A stretch of 64,000 bases of DNA from Siccirubricoccus phaeus (GTDB taxonomy: Bacteria; Pseudomonadota; Alphaproteobacteria; Acetobacterales; Acetobacteraceae), in contig NZ_SRXO01000003.1 in assembly GCF_008360935.1 (NCBI RefSeq), positions 186,001 through 250,000 of the forward strand, read 5' to 3'. Shown in pieces: positions 7,498 through 15,260 of this stretch (the first letter of the stretch is position 1; each line of letters starts with the position of its first letter). The translations under genes and the position numbers were made by a program. The notes under the pieces are model-generated. The model worked only from the letters and a program-made list of their open reading frames with translations, was not told the origin of the DNA and did no database searches.

Positions 7498-9237
7498 ATG
7501 CCGGACCACGCCGCGCCAGGCAGCAGCAATGCCACCGTCGCCCTCCGCCTCGCCGAGGCCTTCCGCCGCCATGGCGTCACCCTGACCTTCGGCCAGAGCC
7601 TGCCCAGCGCCTTCCACCTGGCCGCGCCGCATGTCGGCATCGAGCAGAAGGTCTATCGGCAGGAGAATGCCGGGGGCTCGATGGCGGATGGCTATGCCCG
7701 CATCTCCCGCAAGGTGGGCGTCGTCACCGCCCAGAACGGCCCCGCCGCCACCCTGCTGGTGCCGCCGCTGGCCGAGGCGCTGAAGGCCAGCGTGCCGATC
7801 GTGGCCCTGGTGCAGGAGGTGACGCGCGACGCCTTCGACCGCAACGCCTTCCAGGAGTTGGACCACCTGAACATGTTCGCCCCCGTGGCGAAATGGGTGC
7901 GGCGGCTGGAGCGGGCGGACCGGCTGGACGATTACGTGGACATGGCTTTCACCGCCGCCGCCTCCGGCCGGCCGGGCCCCGCCGTGCTGCTGGTGCCGGC
8001 CGACCTGCTGACCGAGGCCGCCGCGCCGGTCTCCGCCCTGCTGCGACCGCGCCAGCTTTCCCTGGGCGAGGTGCCGCTGGACCGGATGCTGGCCGACCCC
8101 GCCGCCATTGCCGCCGCGGCGGAGGCGCTGGCGACGGCGAAGCACCCGCTGGTGGTCGCCGGCGGGGGCGTGCACCTCTCCGGCGCCGCTGCGGAGCTGG
8201 CGGCGCTGCAGGAGGCGGCGCACCTGCCCGTCGCCACCACCGTCATGGGCAAGGGTGGCGTGGCGGAAACGCATCCGCTCACCCTCGGCGTCATCGGCTA
8301 TGTGATGGGCCAGGGGGCCCGCACCCAGGCGCTGCGGCCGATGGTGGACCGCGCCGACCTGGTGCTGCTGGTCGGCAACCGCACCAACCAGAACGGCACG
8401 GATAGCTGGAAGCTGTTCCAGCCCGGTACGCGCTTCATCCATCTCGACCTGGACCCGATGGAGGTGGGCCGGAATTACGAGGCGATGCGCCTGGTGGGCG
8501 ACGCCAAGCTGACCCTGGCGGCCCTGACCGAGGCGCTGAAGGCCCGCGACCTCTCCGCCCGCGCCGCCGCCCGGCCGGCGCTGGAGAAGGAGATCGCCGC
8601 CGCCGTCGCCGAGTGGAAGAAAACCATCGCCGGCATCACCACCCGCGACGCGAAGCTGCCGCGGCCGGAGCGGCTGATGGCGGAGCTGGATGCGCTGCTG
8701 ACGCCGGAGGACATCGTCGTCGCCGATGCCTCCTACTCCTCCATCTGGATCGCGAACTACCTGACGGCGCGGCGGCCGGGCCAGCGTTTCCTGACGCCGC
8801 GCGGCATTGCCGGCCTCGGCTGGGGCCTGCCCATGGCGATCGGCGCGCAGATCGCGGCGCCCGGCGCGCGCGTGGTCTGCCTCTGCGGCGATGGCGGCTT
8901 CGGCCATAGCTGGGCGGAGCTGGAAACGCTGCGGCGGCTGGAACTGCCGGTGACACTGCTGGTGCTGAACAATGGCATCCTCGGCTACCAGAAGCATGCC
9001 GAGGAGGTGAAATTCGGCGAGCACACCATTGCCGTGAACTTCACCGCCGTTGACCATGCTGCCATTGCCCGCGCCTGTGGTGTTGAGGGCGTACGGGTGG
9101 AGGCGAGCGGCGCGATCCGCGGGGCGCTGGAGGCGGCGCTCGCCTCGCCGAAGCCGGTGTTGATCGACATGCTCACCGACCCCGATGCCAAGCCGCCCAT
9201 CTCCTTCTACGCCGGCCACTATCCCGAGCCATTTTAG
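7498..9237 (+). CDS. Thiamine-diphosphate-dependent enzyme, acetolactate synthase large-subunit-like
   Basis: This 579-residue protein starts at an ATG preceded by CAGGGGAACGCC; an in-frame upstream extension to 7237 lacks family character. The cofactor-activating glutamate is E56 (YRQENAGGSMADGYAR) and the ThDP motif runs GDG 464-466 to N491-N492. Relatives convert 2-oxo acids by decarboxylation or carboligation. It heads a run with an alcohol-dehydrogenase-type enzyme and an SDR, consistent with a small catabolic pathway in which an aldehyde or ketol product is redox-processed. The substrate is unknown. A family C hairpin follows 4 nt after the stop. Confidence 0.88.
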   Translation: MPDHAAPGSSNATVALRLAEAFRRHGVTLTFGQSLPSAFHLAAPHVGIEQKVYRQENAGGSMADGYARISRKVGVVTAQNGPAATLLVPPLAEALKASVPIVALVQEVTRDAFDRNAFQELDHLNMFAPVAKWVRRLERADRLDDYVDMAFTAAASGRPGPAVLLVPADLLTEAAAPVSALLRPRQLSLGEVPLDRMLADPAAIAAAAEALATAKHPLVVAGGGVHLSGAAAELAALQEAAHLPVATTVMGKGGVAETHPLTLGVIGYVMGQGARTQALRPMVDRADLVLLVGNRTNQNGTDSWKLFQPGTRFIHLDLDPMEVGRNYEAMRLVGDAKLTLAALTEALKARDLSARAAARPALEKEIAAAVAEWKKTIAGITTRDAKLPRPERLMAELDALLTPEDIVVADASYSSIWIANYLTARRPGQRFLTPRGIAGLGWGLPMAIGAQIAAPGARVVCLCGDGGFGHSWAELETLRRLELPVTLLVLNNGILGYQKHAEEVKFGEHTIAVNFTAVDHAAIARACGVEGVRVEASGAIRGALEAALASPKPVLIDMLTDPDAKPPISFYAGHYPEPF

Positions 9238-9240
9238 CAA

Positions 9241-9390
9241 TCCCCATGACGTTGCTGCGGAACGCCGCGGGGACGCCTTATCCCCATGACGTTGCTGCGC
9301 AACGCCATGGGACCCCCGGGGGCGCCGGGTGACCGGCGCTTCGGCACAGCCTGCCGTGGCGAAGCCACGGCAGGGCACCAGGCGGTCCGG
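9241..9390. repeat. Post-stop hairpin repeat, family C (copy C1, tandem)
   Basis: Two successive versions of the hairpin (9242-9272 and 9282-9311) begin 4 nt after the upstream stop codon. The first pairs CCCC with GGGG. The second pairs CCCATG with CATGGG around a GTTGC/GCAAC inner stem. A further stem, CCTGCCGTGGC with GCCACGGCAGG (about 9350-9374), follows. It probably acts as a terminator. Confidence 0.65.
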
Positions 9391-9411
9391 TTCATTGGTG
9401 GGAGACCCAGA

Positions 9412-10449
9412 ATGCTGGCACTGAGAAAAATCCGGTCGGAATTCGGGCTGGAATTCCAGGAGATCCCGGAGGCCCCGCCGCCCGGCCCGGCCGAGGTGGT
9501 GGTGCGCGTCGAGGCCGCCGGCATCTGCGGCTCCGACATCCACGCCTATGAGTGGACCGCGGGCTACGAATTCATGGTCCCGCACCTGCCGCTGACCATG
9601 GGTCATGAATTCGCCGGCACCATCAGCCGCAACGGCACCGGCTCCGGCTTCGCGGAGGGCGATCGCGTCGCCATCATCCCCTTCATCTTCTGCGGCCACT
9701 GCGCTGCCTGCCGCAGCGGCGAAACGCGCAATTGCCTGAAGCGGGAGACCATCGGCCTGACCCGCGATGGCGGCTTCCAGGCGGAAGTCCGCATCCCCTC
9801 CCGCTGCTGCGTCGCCCTGCCGCCCCAGCTCGACATGGAAGTGGCGGCGCTGGCCGAACCCCTCGGCGTGGGGGCGGAGGCGGTGCTGACCGGCGAGGTC
9901 GGGCTGGGCGACACGGTGCTGGTGCTCGGCCCCGGCACCATCGGCCAGGCCATCGCCCTCTTCACCCGGCTGGCCGGCGCGGCGCGCGTCATCGTCGCCG
10001 GCCGCGCCGATGCGCCGCGCTTCGAGGTGCTGAAGGCCCTCGGCTTCACCGATCTGCTGGATGTGGCCGAGGCACCGCTGGCCGAGCAGGTGATGGCGCT
10101 CACCGGCGGCCGCGCCGTGGATGTGGTGCTGGAAGCCACCGGCGTGCCCGCGACACTGAACGAGGGCATGTCGGTCCTCAGGAAGGGCGGCGTCATCGTC
10201 GCCGCCGGCATCCATGCCGAGGCCCTGACCCTGCCCCTGACCAACTTCGTCCGCATGCGCCACCAGCTTCGGTCGACGCATGGCGCGGAGCGCCGCACCT
10301 GGGACCGCGTCCTGGCGCATCTCGGCGCGGCGCCGGAAGCCTTCCGCCCGATGATCACCCACCGCCTGCCCTTGGAGCGCGGGCTGGAAGGCTTCGAACT
10401 CGCCCGCCAGCGCGCGGCGAGCAAGGTCATCCTCTCTCCGTCCGCCTAA
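9412..10449 (+). CDS. Zinc-dependent medium-chain alcohol/polyol dehydrogenase
   Basis: This 345-residue MDR-family enzyme has the catalytic zinc site at C39 (ICGSD) and H65-E66 (GHEF). Structural zinc cysteines are at 94, 97, 100 and 108 (CGHCAAC...C). The nucleotide-binding core is near VLVLGPGTIGQA. It oxidises a secondary alcohol or polyol with NAD(P)+, as in threonine or sorbitol dehydrogenase relatives. The start ATG follows GGTGGGAGACCCAG; an in-frame extension back to 9286 lies within repeat C1 and is discarded. It shares direction with the ThDP enzyme upstream and the SDR downstream. Confidence 0.9.
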   Translation: MLALRKIRSEFGLEFQEIPEAPPPGPAEVVVRVEAAGICGSDIHAYEWTAGYEFMVPHLPLTMGHEFAGTISRNGTGSGFAEGDRVAIIPFIFCGHCAACRSGETRNCLKRETIGLTRDGGFQAEVRIPSRCCVALPPQLDMEVAALAEPLGVGAEAVLTGEVGLGDTVLVLGPGTIGQAIALFTRLAGAARVIVAGRADAPRFEVLKALGFTDLLDVAEAPLAEQVMALTGGRAVDVVLEATGVPATLNEGMSVLRKGGVIVAAGIHAEALTLPLTNFVRMRHQLRSTHGAERRTWDRVLAHLGAAPEAFRPMITHRLPLERGLEGFELARQRAASKVILSPSA

Positions 10450-10462
10450 GCGGCAGAGGCAC

Positions 10463-10567
10463 CTCTCCCTCCCCCGCTTGCGGGGGAGGGCTGGGGTGGG
10501 GGCTTTCTCCGCCCGCTCCGCCGCCAACCACCCCCACCCTGACCCTCCCCCGCAAGCGGGGGAGGGG
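10463..10567. repeat. CTCCCCCGC/GCGGGGGAG palindromic repeat pair, family D (copy D1)
   Basis: Two copies in inverted orientation (CTCCCCCGCTTGCGGGGGAG at left, CTCCCCCGCAAGCGGGGGAG at right) flank a GGGGTGGGGG/CCACCCCCACCC pair. The whole segment can fold as one long hairpin. Similar units occur at 27566 and 38226. Confidence 0.75.
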
Positions 10568-10581
10568 ATGAGGAGCGCTCC

Positions 10582-11343
10582 ATGTCCAACCAGGATCGCG
10601 TGGCCCTGATCACCGGCGCCGGCCGCGGCATTGGCGCCGGCATCGCCATAAAGCTCGGCGCTCTCGGCCACCCCGTCGTGGTCGCCGATGTGATCGAGGA
10701 GCGCGAGGCCACCGCCGCCGCCATCCGCGACGCCGGCGGCGAGGCCCGCGCCATCCCCCTGGACGTCGCGGATGATGCAGCCGTCGCCGCCCTTCCCATC
10801 CTGCTCGGCGCGTGGTGGGACCGCCTCGGCATCCTGGTGAACAATGCCGGCATCTCCCCCAAGGGTCCGGACGGCAAGGCCCGAAAGATCCGCGACATGC
10901 CGGCCGAGGAATGGCGCCGGGTGCTGGCGGTGAACCTCACCGGCGCCTTCCTCGTCTCCCAGGCCTGCATCCCGCCGCTGCGCGCCCGGCGCTGGGGCCG
11001 CATCATCATGCTCACCAGCCAGGCCGCGCGCGCCAAGAGCCAGATCGCCGGCGCCCATTACGCCGCCGCCAAGACCGGCCTCATGGGCTTCGCCCGCAGC
11101 CTGGCGACGGAGCTCGGCCCGGACGGAATCACCGTGAACTCCATCGCCCCGGGGCGGATCGACACGCCCATGTCCCGTGGCACCACCGCGGCGGCCAATG
11201 CCGCCTTCCTCGCCCAGGTGCCGGTCGGCCGGGTCGGCACGCCGGAGGATGTGGCGGAGGTGGCGGCCTTCCTCGCCTCGGACGCCGCCGCCTACCTCAA
11301 TGGCGCCGCCATCGATGTCGGCGGCGGCAGCTTCATGCCCTGA
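10582..11343 (+). CDS. Short-chain dehydrogenase/reductase (FabG-like SDR)
   Basis: This 253-residue SDR has TGAGRGIG (11-18) for cofactor binding, NNAG (87-90), and catalytic S146, Y160 and K164 (YAAAK). The C-terminus (IDVGGGSFMP) is typical of dehydrogenases acting on small hydroxy or oxo acids or sugars rather than of true FabG. It follows the MDR enzyme after a palindromic repeat, so the ThDP enzyme, MDR and SDR may form one pathway. Cofactor preference is uncertain. Confidence 0.9.
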   Translation: MSNQDRVALITGAGRGIGAGIAIKLGALGHPVVVADVIEEREATAAAIRDAGGEARAIPLDVADDAAVAALPILLGAWWDRLGILVNNAGISPKGPDGKARKIRDMPAEEWRRVLAVNLTGAFLVSQACIPPLRARRWGRIIMLTSQAARAKSQIAGAHYAAAKTGLMGFARSLATELGPDGITVNSIAPGRIDTPMSRGTTAAANAAFLAQVPVGRVGTPEDVAEVAAFLASDAAAYLNGAAIDVGGGSFMP

Positions 11344-11457
11344 CGCCGCGTGCCGCGAGGGCGGCCGCCCGAATAAGGGCGATGTCAGCCGCCAGCCACC
11401 TCGCCGCCATCTTCCCGCCTGCCACGGCCCGGCTGGCCGCCGGGATGCGCCGCTTCC

Positions 11458-11486
11458 TTGACTCCCCCCGCCCGAAGGGCTTCAAC
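11458..11486 (+). promoter_or_regulatory. Candidate sigma-70-type promoter for lepB-rnc-era
   Basis: A TTGACT hexamer (11458-11463) is followed after 17 bases by TTCAAC (11481-11486), about 45 bp before the lepB ATG. The -35 is good and the -10 weak, as is common in GC-rich alphaproteobacteria. Confidence 0.3.
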
Positions 11487-11529
11487 CCGCTGAATTCAAC
11501 CCGCGGCGGGCCTCCCCTTGAGCAGCTCC

Positions 11530-12264
11530 ATGGCGAAGAACAAGTCGGGCGGCTGGCTCGAGAGTGTGAAGACCATCCTCTATGCGGGGCTGATCGCCAT
11601 CGGCATCCGCACCATTGCCTTCGAGCCCTTCAATATCCCCTCGGGCTCGATGATCCCCACCCTGCTGGTCGGGGATTATCTCTTCGTCTCGAAATATTCC
11701 TACGGCTATTCCCGCTATTCCATGCCGCTCGGGCCCAACCTGTTCTCCGGGCGCATCCTCGGGCAACTGCCGGAACGCGGCGACGTGGCGGTGTTCAAGC
11801 TGCCGCGCGACCCCAGCCAGGACTACATCAAGCGCATCATCGGCCTGCCCGGGGACCGCATCCAGGTCCGCAACGGCATCCTGCATGTGAACGGCCAGCC
11901 GGTGAAGCGGGAGCTGGTGGGGAATTCCAACCTCGACCGCTGCTATGGCACGGAGCCGAAGCTCTACCGCGAGACCCTGCCGGAAGGCCGGGTGCATGCC
12001 ATCCTCGAATGCTCGGACACCAATGGCCGGGCCGACAATACGGATGAATACCGCGTGCCGCAGGGCTATGTCTTCGGCATGGGCGACAACCGGGACAACA
12101 GCCAGGACAGCCGCTTCCCCGAGGTGGGCTTCATCCCGCTGGAGAATCTGGTGGGGCGGGCGGAGTTCATCTTCTTCTCCATCGACGGCTCCGCCGCCTG
12201 GTGGGAGGTGTGGGGCTGGCCCTTCGCGATCCGCTGGTCGCGGCTGTTTTCCGCCATTCGCTGA
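11530..12264 (+). CDS. lepB: Signal peptidase I
   Basis: This 244-residue membrane protease cleaves signal peptides from exported proteins on the periplasmic face. It has one N-terminal membrane helix (about 13-32), catalytic Ser40 in PSGSMIPT and Lys101 in YIKRIIGLPGD, and the box E signature GDNRDNSQDSR near the C-terminal third. I start at ATG 11530; an in-frame TTG at 11518 would add four residues. First gene of the lepB-rnc-era group; rnc begins 2 bases after its stop. Confidence 0.96.
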   Translation: MAKNKSGGWLESVKTILYAGLIAIGIRTIAFEPFNIPSGSMIPTLLVGDYLFVSKYSYGYSRYSMPLGPNLFSGRILGQLPERGDVAVFKLPRDPSQDYIKRIIGLPGDRIQVRNGILHVNGQPVKRELVGNSNLDRCYGTEPKLYRETLPEGRVHAILECSDTNGRADNTDEYRVPQGYVFGMGDNRDNSQDSRFPEVGFIPLENLVGRAEFIFFSIDGSAAWWEVWGWPFAIRWSRLFSAIR

Positions 12265-12266
12265 AC

Positions 12267-12983
12267 ATGGCCCGAAAGAAACAGGCGGAGCCGGCCGCGG
12301 CGCCTGATTTCGAGGAGCTGGCCCGCCGCATCGGCCATGAGTTCAGGAATCCCGCTTTGCTGCGCCAGGCGCTGACGCACCGTTCGGCGGGCGACCCGCA
12401 GCGGGGGCAGCTCGATTCCAATGAAAGGCTGGAATTCCTCGGCGACCGGGTGCTGGCGCTGCTGATGGCGGAATGGCTGGGGGAGCGCTTCCCGGAGGAA
12501 CGCGAGGGCACGCTGATGCGCCGCTTCGGCGTGCTGGTGGCCTGGGACACGCTGGCAAGGGTGGCGGAGGCGGAGGAGCTCGGCCGCTACGTCATGGTGG
12601 CGCCGGGGGAGGGGCGGTCCGGCCTCGCCACGCGGCAGAATGTGCTGGCGGATGCGCTGGAGGCGGTGCTCGGCGCGCTGTTCCTGGATGGCGGGCTGGA
12701 CGCGGCCCGGCCCTATTTCCGCCGCGCCTTCGCCGGCGAGATCGAGGCGGGGCCGGAGCGGCCCCAGGCCTCGCCGAAGAGCCGGCTGCAGGAATGGCTG
12801 CAGGGCAGGGGGCATGGGCTGCCGGAATACCGGCTGGTTTCCACCGCCGGTCCGCCGCACCAGCCGGTTTTCGTGGTGACGGTGACCGCCGCCGGGCGTT
12901 CTGCGGAAGGGGTGGGGGACACCAAGCGCGCGGCGGAGCAGCGGGCGGCGGAGGCCTGGCTGGGCGGGGTTAACGGCGGATGA
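12267..12983 (+). CDS. rnc: Ribonuclease III
   Basis: This 238-residue double-strand-specific endoribonuclease processes rRNA and structured RNA. The signature NERLEFLGD is at 52-60, though the next residue is Arg where most members have Ala/Ser. An acidic catalytic patch recurs around DALEAVLGALFLD, and a C-terminal double-stranded RNA-binding domain spans about 168-236. The start ATG is 2 bases after lepB; the longer frame from 12201 is inside lepB. Its stop overlaps the era start by 4 bases. Confidence 0.96.
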   Translation: MARKKQAEPAAAPDFEELARRIGHEFRNPALLRQALTHRSAGDPQRGQLDSNERLEFLGDRVLALLMAEWLGERFPEEREGTLMRRFGVLVAWDTLARVAEAEELGRYVMVAPGEGRSGLATRQNVLADALEAVLGALFLDGGLDAARPYFRRAFAGEIEAGPERPQASPKSRLQEWLQGRGHGLPEYRLVSTAGPPHQPVFVVTVTAAGRSAEGVGDTKRAAEQRAAEAWLGGVNGG

Positions 12984-14137
12984 ACGAGGAGGAGACCATC
13001 ACGGGCGGCGCGGCGGCCACGGGCGGGGATGCAGGCCGGCCGGCCGCCGGCCCCAGCAAGGCCGGCGCGACGGCGTCCGAGAGCGGCGAAGCCCGATCGG
13101 CGACCGGTGCCGGGGAGGCTGGTCGGATGGCTGCCAAGGGCAGCGAAGCGCGATCCGCGGCCGACTCCGGAGGGGGCCGTCCGGCGGCGTCCGAGGACAG
13201 CGGCACCGAGCCCGGCGCCGGAGGCGCGGCCGCGCCCGCTGCCGGCGGCACCACCTGCGGCCTGGTCGCCGTGGTCGGGGCGCCCAATGCGGGCAAGTCC
13301 ACCCTGGTCAATGCCCTGGCCGGCACCAAGGTCACCATCGTCTCGCCCAAGCCGCAGACCACGCGCTTCCGCATCCGCGCCGTCGTCATGCACCAGGGGG
13401 CGCAGATCGTGCTGGTGGACACGCCCGGCATCTTCGCCCCGCGCCGCCGGCTGGACCGCGCCATGGTCGCCGCCGCCTGGGGTGGGGCGAAGGATGCCGA
13501 CCTCACCCTGCTGATCGTCGATGCCAGGGCCGGCATCACCGATGCGGTGCGGGCGATCTGCGGGCGCCTGGCCAAGGCCGGCCGCCCGGTCTGGCTGGCG
13601 CTGAACAAGGTGGATCTGATCGAGCCGCCGCGGCTGCTGCCGCTCGCCGCCGAGCTGAACGCCCTGCTGCCCATCGCCGAGACCTTCATGATCTCCGCCG
13701 AGAAGCGGCGCGGCCTGGACCGGCTGCTGGACAGGCTGGCCGAGGCGATGCCGCCCGGCCCATACCTCTTCCCCGAGGACGAGCTCTCCGACCTGCCCAA
13801 TCGCATGCTGGCCGCCGAGATCGTGCGGGAGCAGATCCTGCGCCAGACTCACCAGGAAGTGCCGCACCACACCACGGTGGAAACGGAAAGCTGGCAGGAG
13901 CGGGAGGATGGCAGCGTCCGCATCGACTGCACCATCTATGTCGGGCGGCCGAGCCAGAAGGCCATCCTGATCGGCGATGCCGGGGCGCGGGTGAAGGCGA
14001 TCGGCGCCGGGGCGCGGCGGGAACTGACGGCGCTGCTGGAACGTCGGGTGCACCTGTTCCTGAACGTGAAGGACCGCCCGGGCTGGGATGAGGAAACCGG
14101 CCGAATCCGGGCGCTGGGGCTGGAGCAGGAAGAGTAG
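12980..14137 (+). CDS. era: GTPase Era with long low-complexity N-terminal extension
   Basis: Era binds 16S rRNA and assists 30S assembly. G motifs are clear: GAPNAGKS (100-107), QTTRF (126-130), DTPG (147-150), NKVD (209-212), and a C-terminal KH RNA-binding domain. At 385 residues it is about 80-90 longer than usual. Residues 1-90 are an Ala/Gly/Ser/Glu-rich, repeat-like stretch (SGEARSA, GSEARSAA) with no known domain. The start overlaps the rnc stop (ATGA), which favours translation of the extension. Met50 is a possible internal start. Confidence 0.95.
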   Translation: MNEEETITGGAAATGGDAGRPAAGPSKAGATASESGEARSATGAGEAGRMAAKGSEARSAADSGGGRPAASEDSGTEPGAGGAAAPAAGGTTCGLVAVVGAPNAGKSTLVNALAGTKVTIVSPKPQTTRFRIRAVVMHQGAQIVLVDTPGIFAPRRRLDRAMVAAAWGGAKDADLTLLIVDARAGITDAVRAICGRLAKAGRPVWLALNKVDLIEPPRLLPLAAELNALLPIAETFMISAEKRRGLDRLLDRLAEAMPPGPYLFPEDELSDLPNRMLAAEIVREQILRQTHQEVPHHTTVETESWQEREDGSVRIDCTIYVGRPSQKAILIGDAGARVKAIGAGARRELTALLERRVHLFLNVKDRPGWDEETGRIRALGLEQEE

Positions 14138-14140
14138 GAG

Positions 14141-14286
14141 TGGGGGGCTCTGCCGCCGCCGGACCCCGGTCAGTCGGCAGGTTCGACCCACGGGTCCAAA
14201 ACTCACACCGGGGTCCGGGGCCAGGTCCTGGCGCCGGCGGGGTCCAGGGGCAGAGCCCCTGGTAGGGGTTGGGGCAAAGCCCCAGC
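14141..14286. repeat. Intergenic repeat, family A (copy A2)
   Basis: Lies in the gap between era and recO, starting just after the era stop. Contains CCGGGGTCCGGGGCCAGGTC with an inverted half, and GGGGCAGAGCCCC- and GGGGCAAAGCCCC-type hairpins. A GGTTCGACCCACGGGTC segment aligns with A3 and A4. Confidence 0.75.
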
Positions 14287-14384
14287 CACGGCGTCCCCAG
14301 GCCGCCTGCTACGTCTCTAGTTGCGCCAGCTTCGCCTCGGGCACCGCGACTGACAGCCCCGTCCGGGCCGCCTATGCTGGCCGG

Positions 14385-15116
14385 ATGGAATGGCAGGCCC
14401 AGGCGATCGTGCTGGCGGCGCGGCCGCATGGCGAAGGCGGGGCGGTGGTCTCCGTCCTGACCGAGGCTTCCGGCCGCCACGCCGGCCTGGCACGCGGCGG
14501 CGCCTCCCGCGCCCAGGCGCCGCTATGGCAGCCGGGCAATCTGGTGGAGGCGCGCTGGGTGGCGCGGCTGCCGGACCAGCTCGGCACCCTGTCCGGCGAA
14601 TTGCTGCACCCCGCCGCCGCCCTGGCGATGGAGGAGCCGCTGGCCCTGGCCCTGCTCGCCGCCGCCTGCGCGGTGGCGGAGGCGGCGCTGCCGGAGCGGG
14701 AGGCGCAGCCGCGCGCCTATCACGGGCTGGTGGCGCTGATCGCCCGGCTTGCCGGCGGCGCGGCGCCGCTGCTGCCGGACTATGTGGGCTGGGAGGCGGC
14801 GCTGCTCGCCGATCTCGGCTATGGGCTGGATCTGGCGCGCTGCGCCGCGACCGGCGCGCGGGAGGGGTTGCGCTGGGTCTCCCCCCGCACCGGCCGCGCC
14901 GTCAGCGAGGCGGCCGGCACCCCCTGGGCGGAAAGGCTGCTGCCCCTGCCGGGCTTCCTGCTGGGCCAGGGCCCGCCGCCCGGCCCGGCGGAATGGCGGG
15001 ACGGGCTGCGCCTGACCGGGCATTTCCTGGCGCGCGACGTGCTGGGCCACCGCCGCCAGGGCCTGCCCCCGGCGCGGCTGGCCCTGGCCGACCGGGTCGC
15101 GGCGCTGGCGGCGTAA
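14385..15116 (+). CDS. recO: DNA repair protein RecO
   Basis: This 243-residue protein starts MEWQAQAIVLAARPHGEGGA, the typical RecO opening of an N-terminal OB fold (about 1-80), followed by a helical C-terminal domain. RecO helps load RecA on gapped DNA in the RecFOR pathway. Position after era is the conserved alphaproteobacterial order. The usual zinc-site cysteines of many RecO proteins are not evident; only isolated cysteines remain. The in-frame upstream extension to 14088 runs through repeat A2 and is rejected. Confidence 0.9.
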   Translation: MEWQAQAIVLAARPHGEGGAVVSVLTEASGRHAGLARGGASRAQAPLWQPGNLVEARWVARLPDQLGTLSGELLHPAAALAMEEPLALALLAAACAVAEAALPEREAQPRAYHGLVALIARLAGGAAPLLPDYVGWEAALLADLGYGLDLARCAATGAREGLRWVSPRTGRAVSEAAGTPWAERLLPLPGFLLGQGPPPGPAEWRDGLRLTGHFLARDVLGHRRQGLPPARLALADRVAALAA

Positions 15117-15260
15117 TTCCCGGGCGGAGCATCCGCGCCTGGCTGGAACGGCGCCCCTGCCGCCCTGGCCGAGGCGGCTCCGGCGCCCCGAGGCTGGCGC
15201 GGCCGGCCGCCTTCCGCTAGACCCCGGGCGCACTGGAACGAAGCACGAATCCGAGGCCCG

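Noticed and set aside
7357-11058. A 1233-codon open frame on the minus strand
   Set aside because: Antisense shadow of three clear plus-strand genes; Arg/Gly/His/Gln-rich composition typical of GC-biased reverse frames, no domains.
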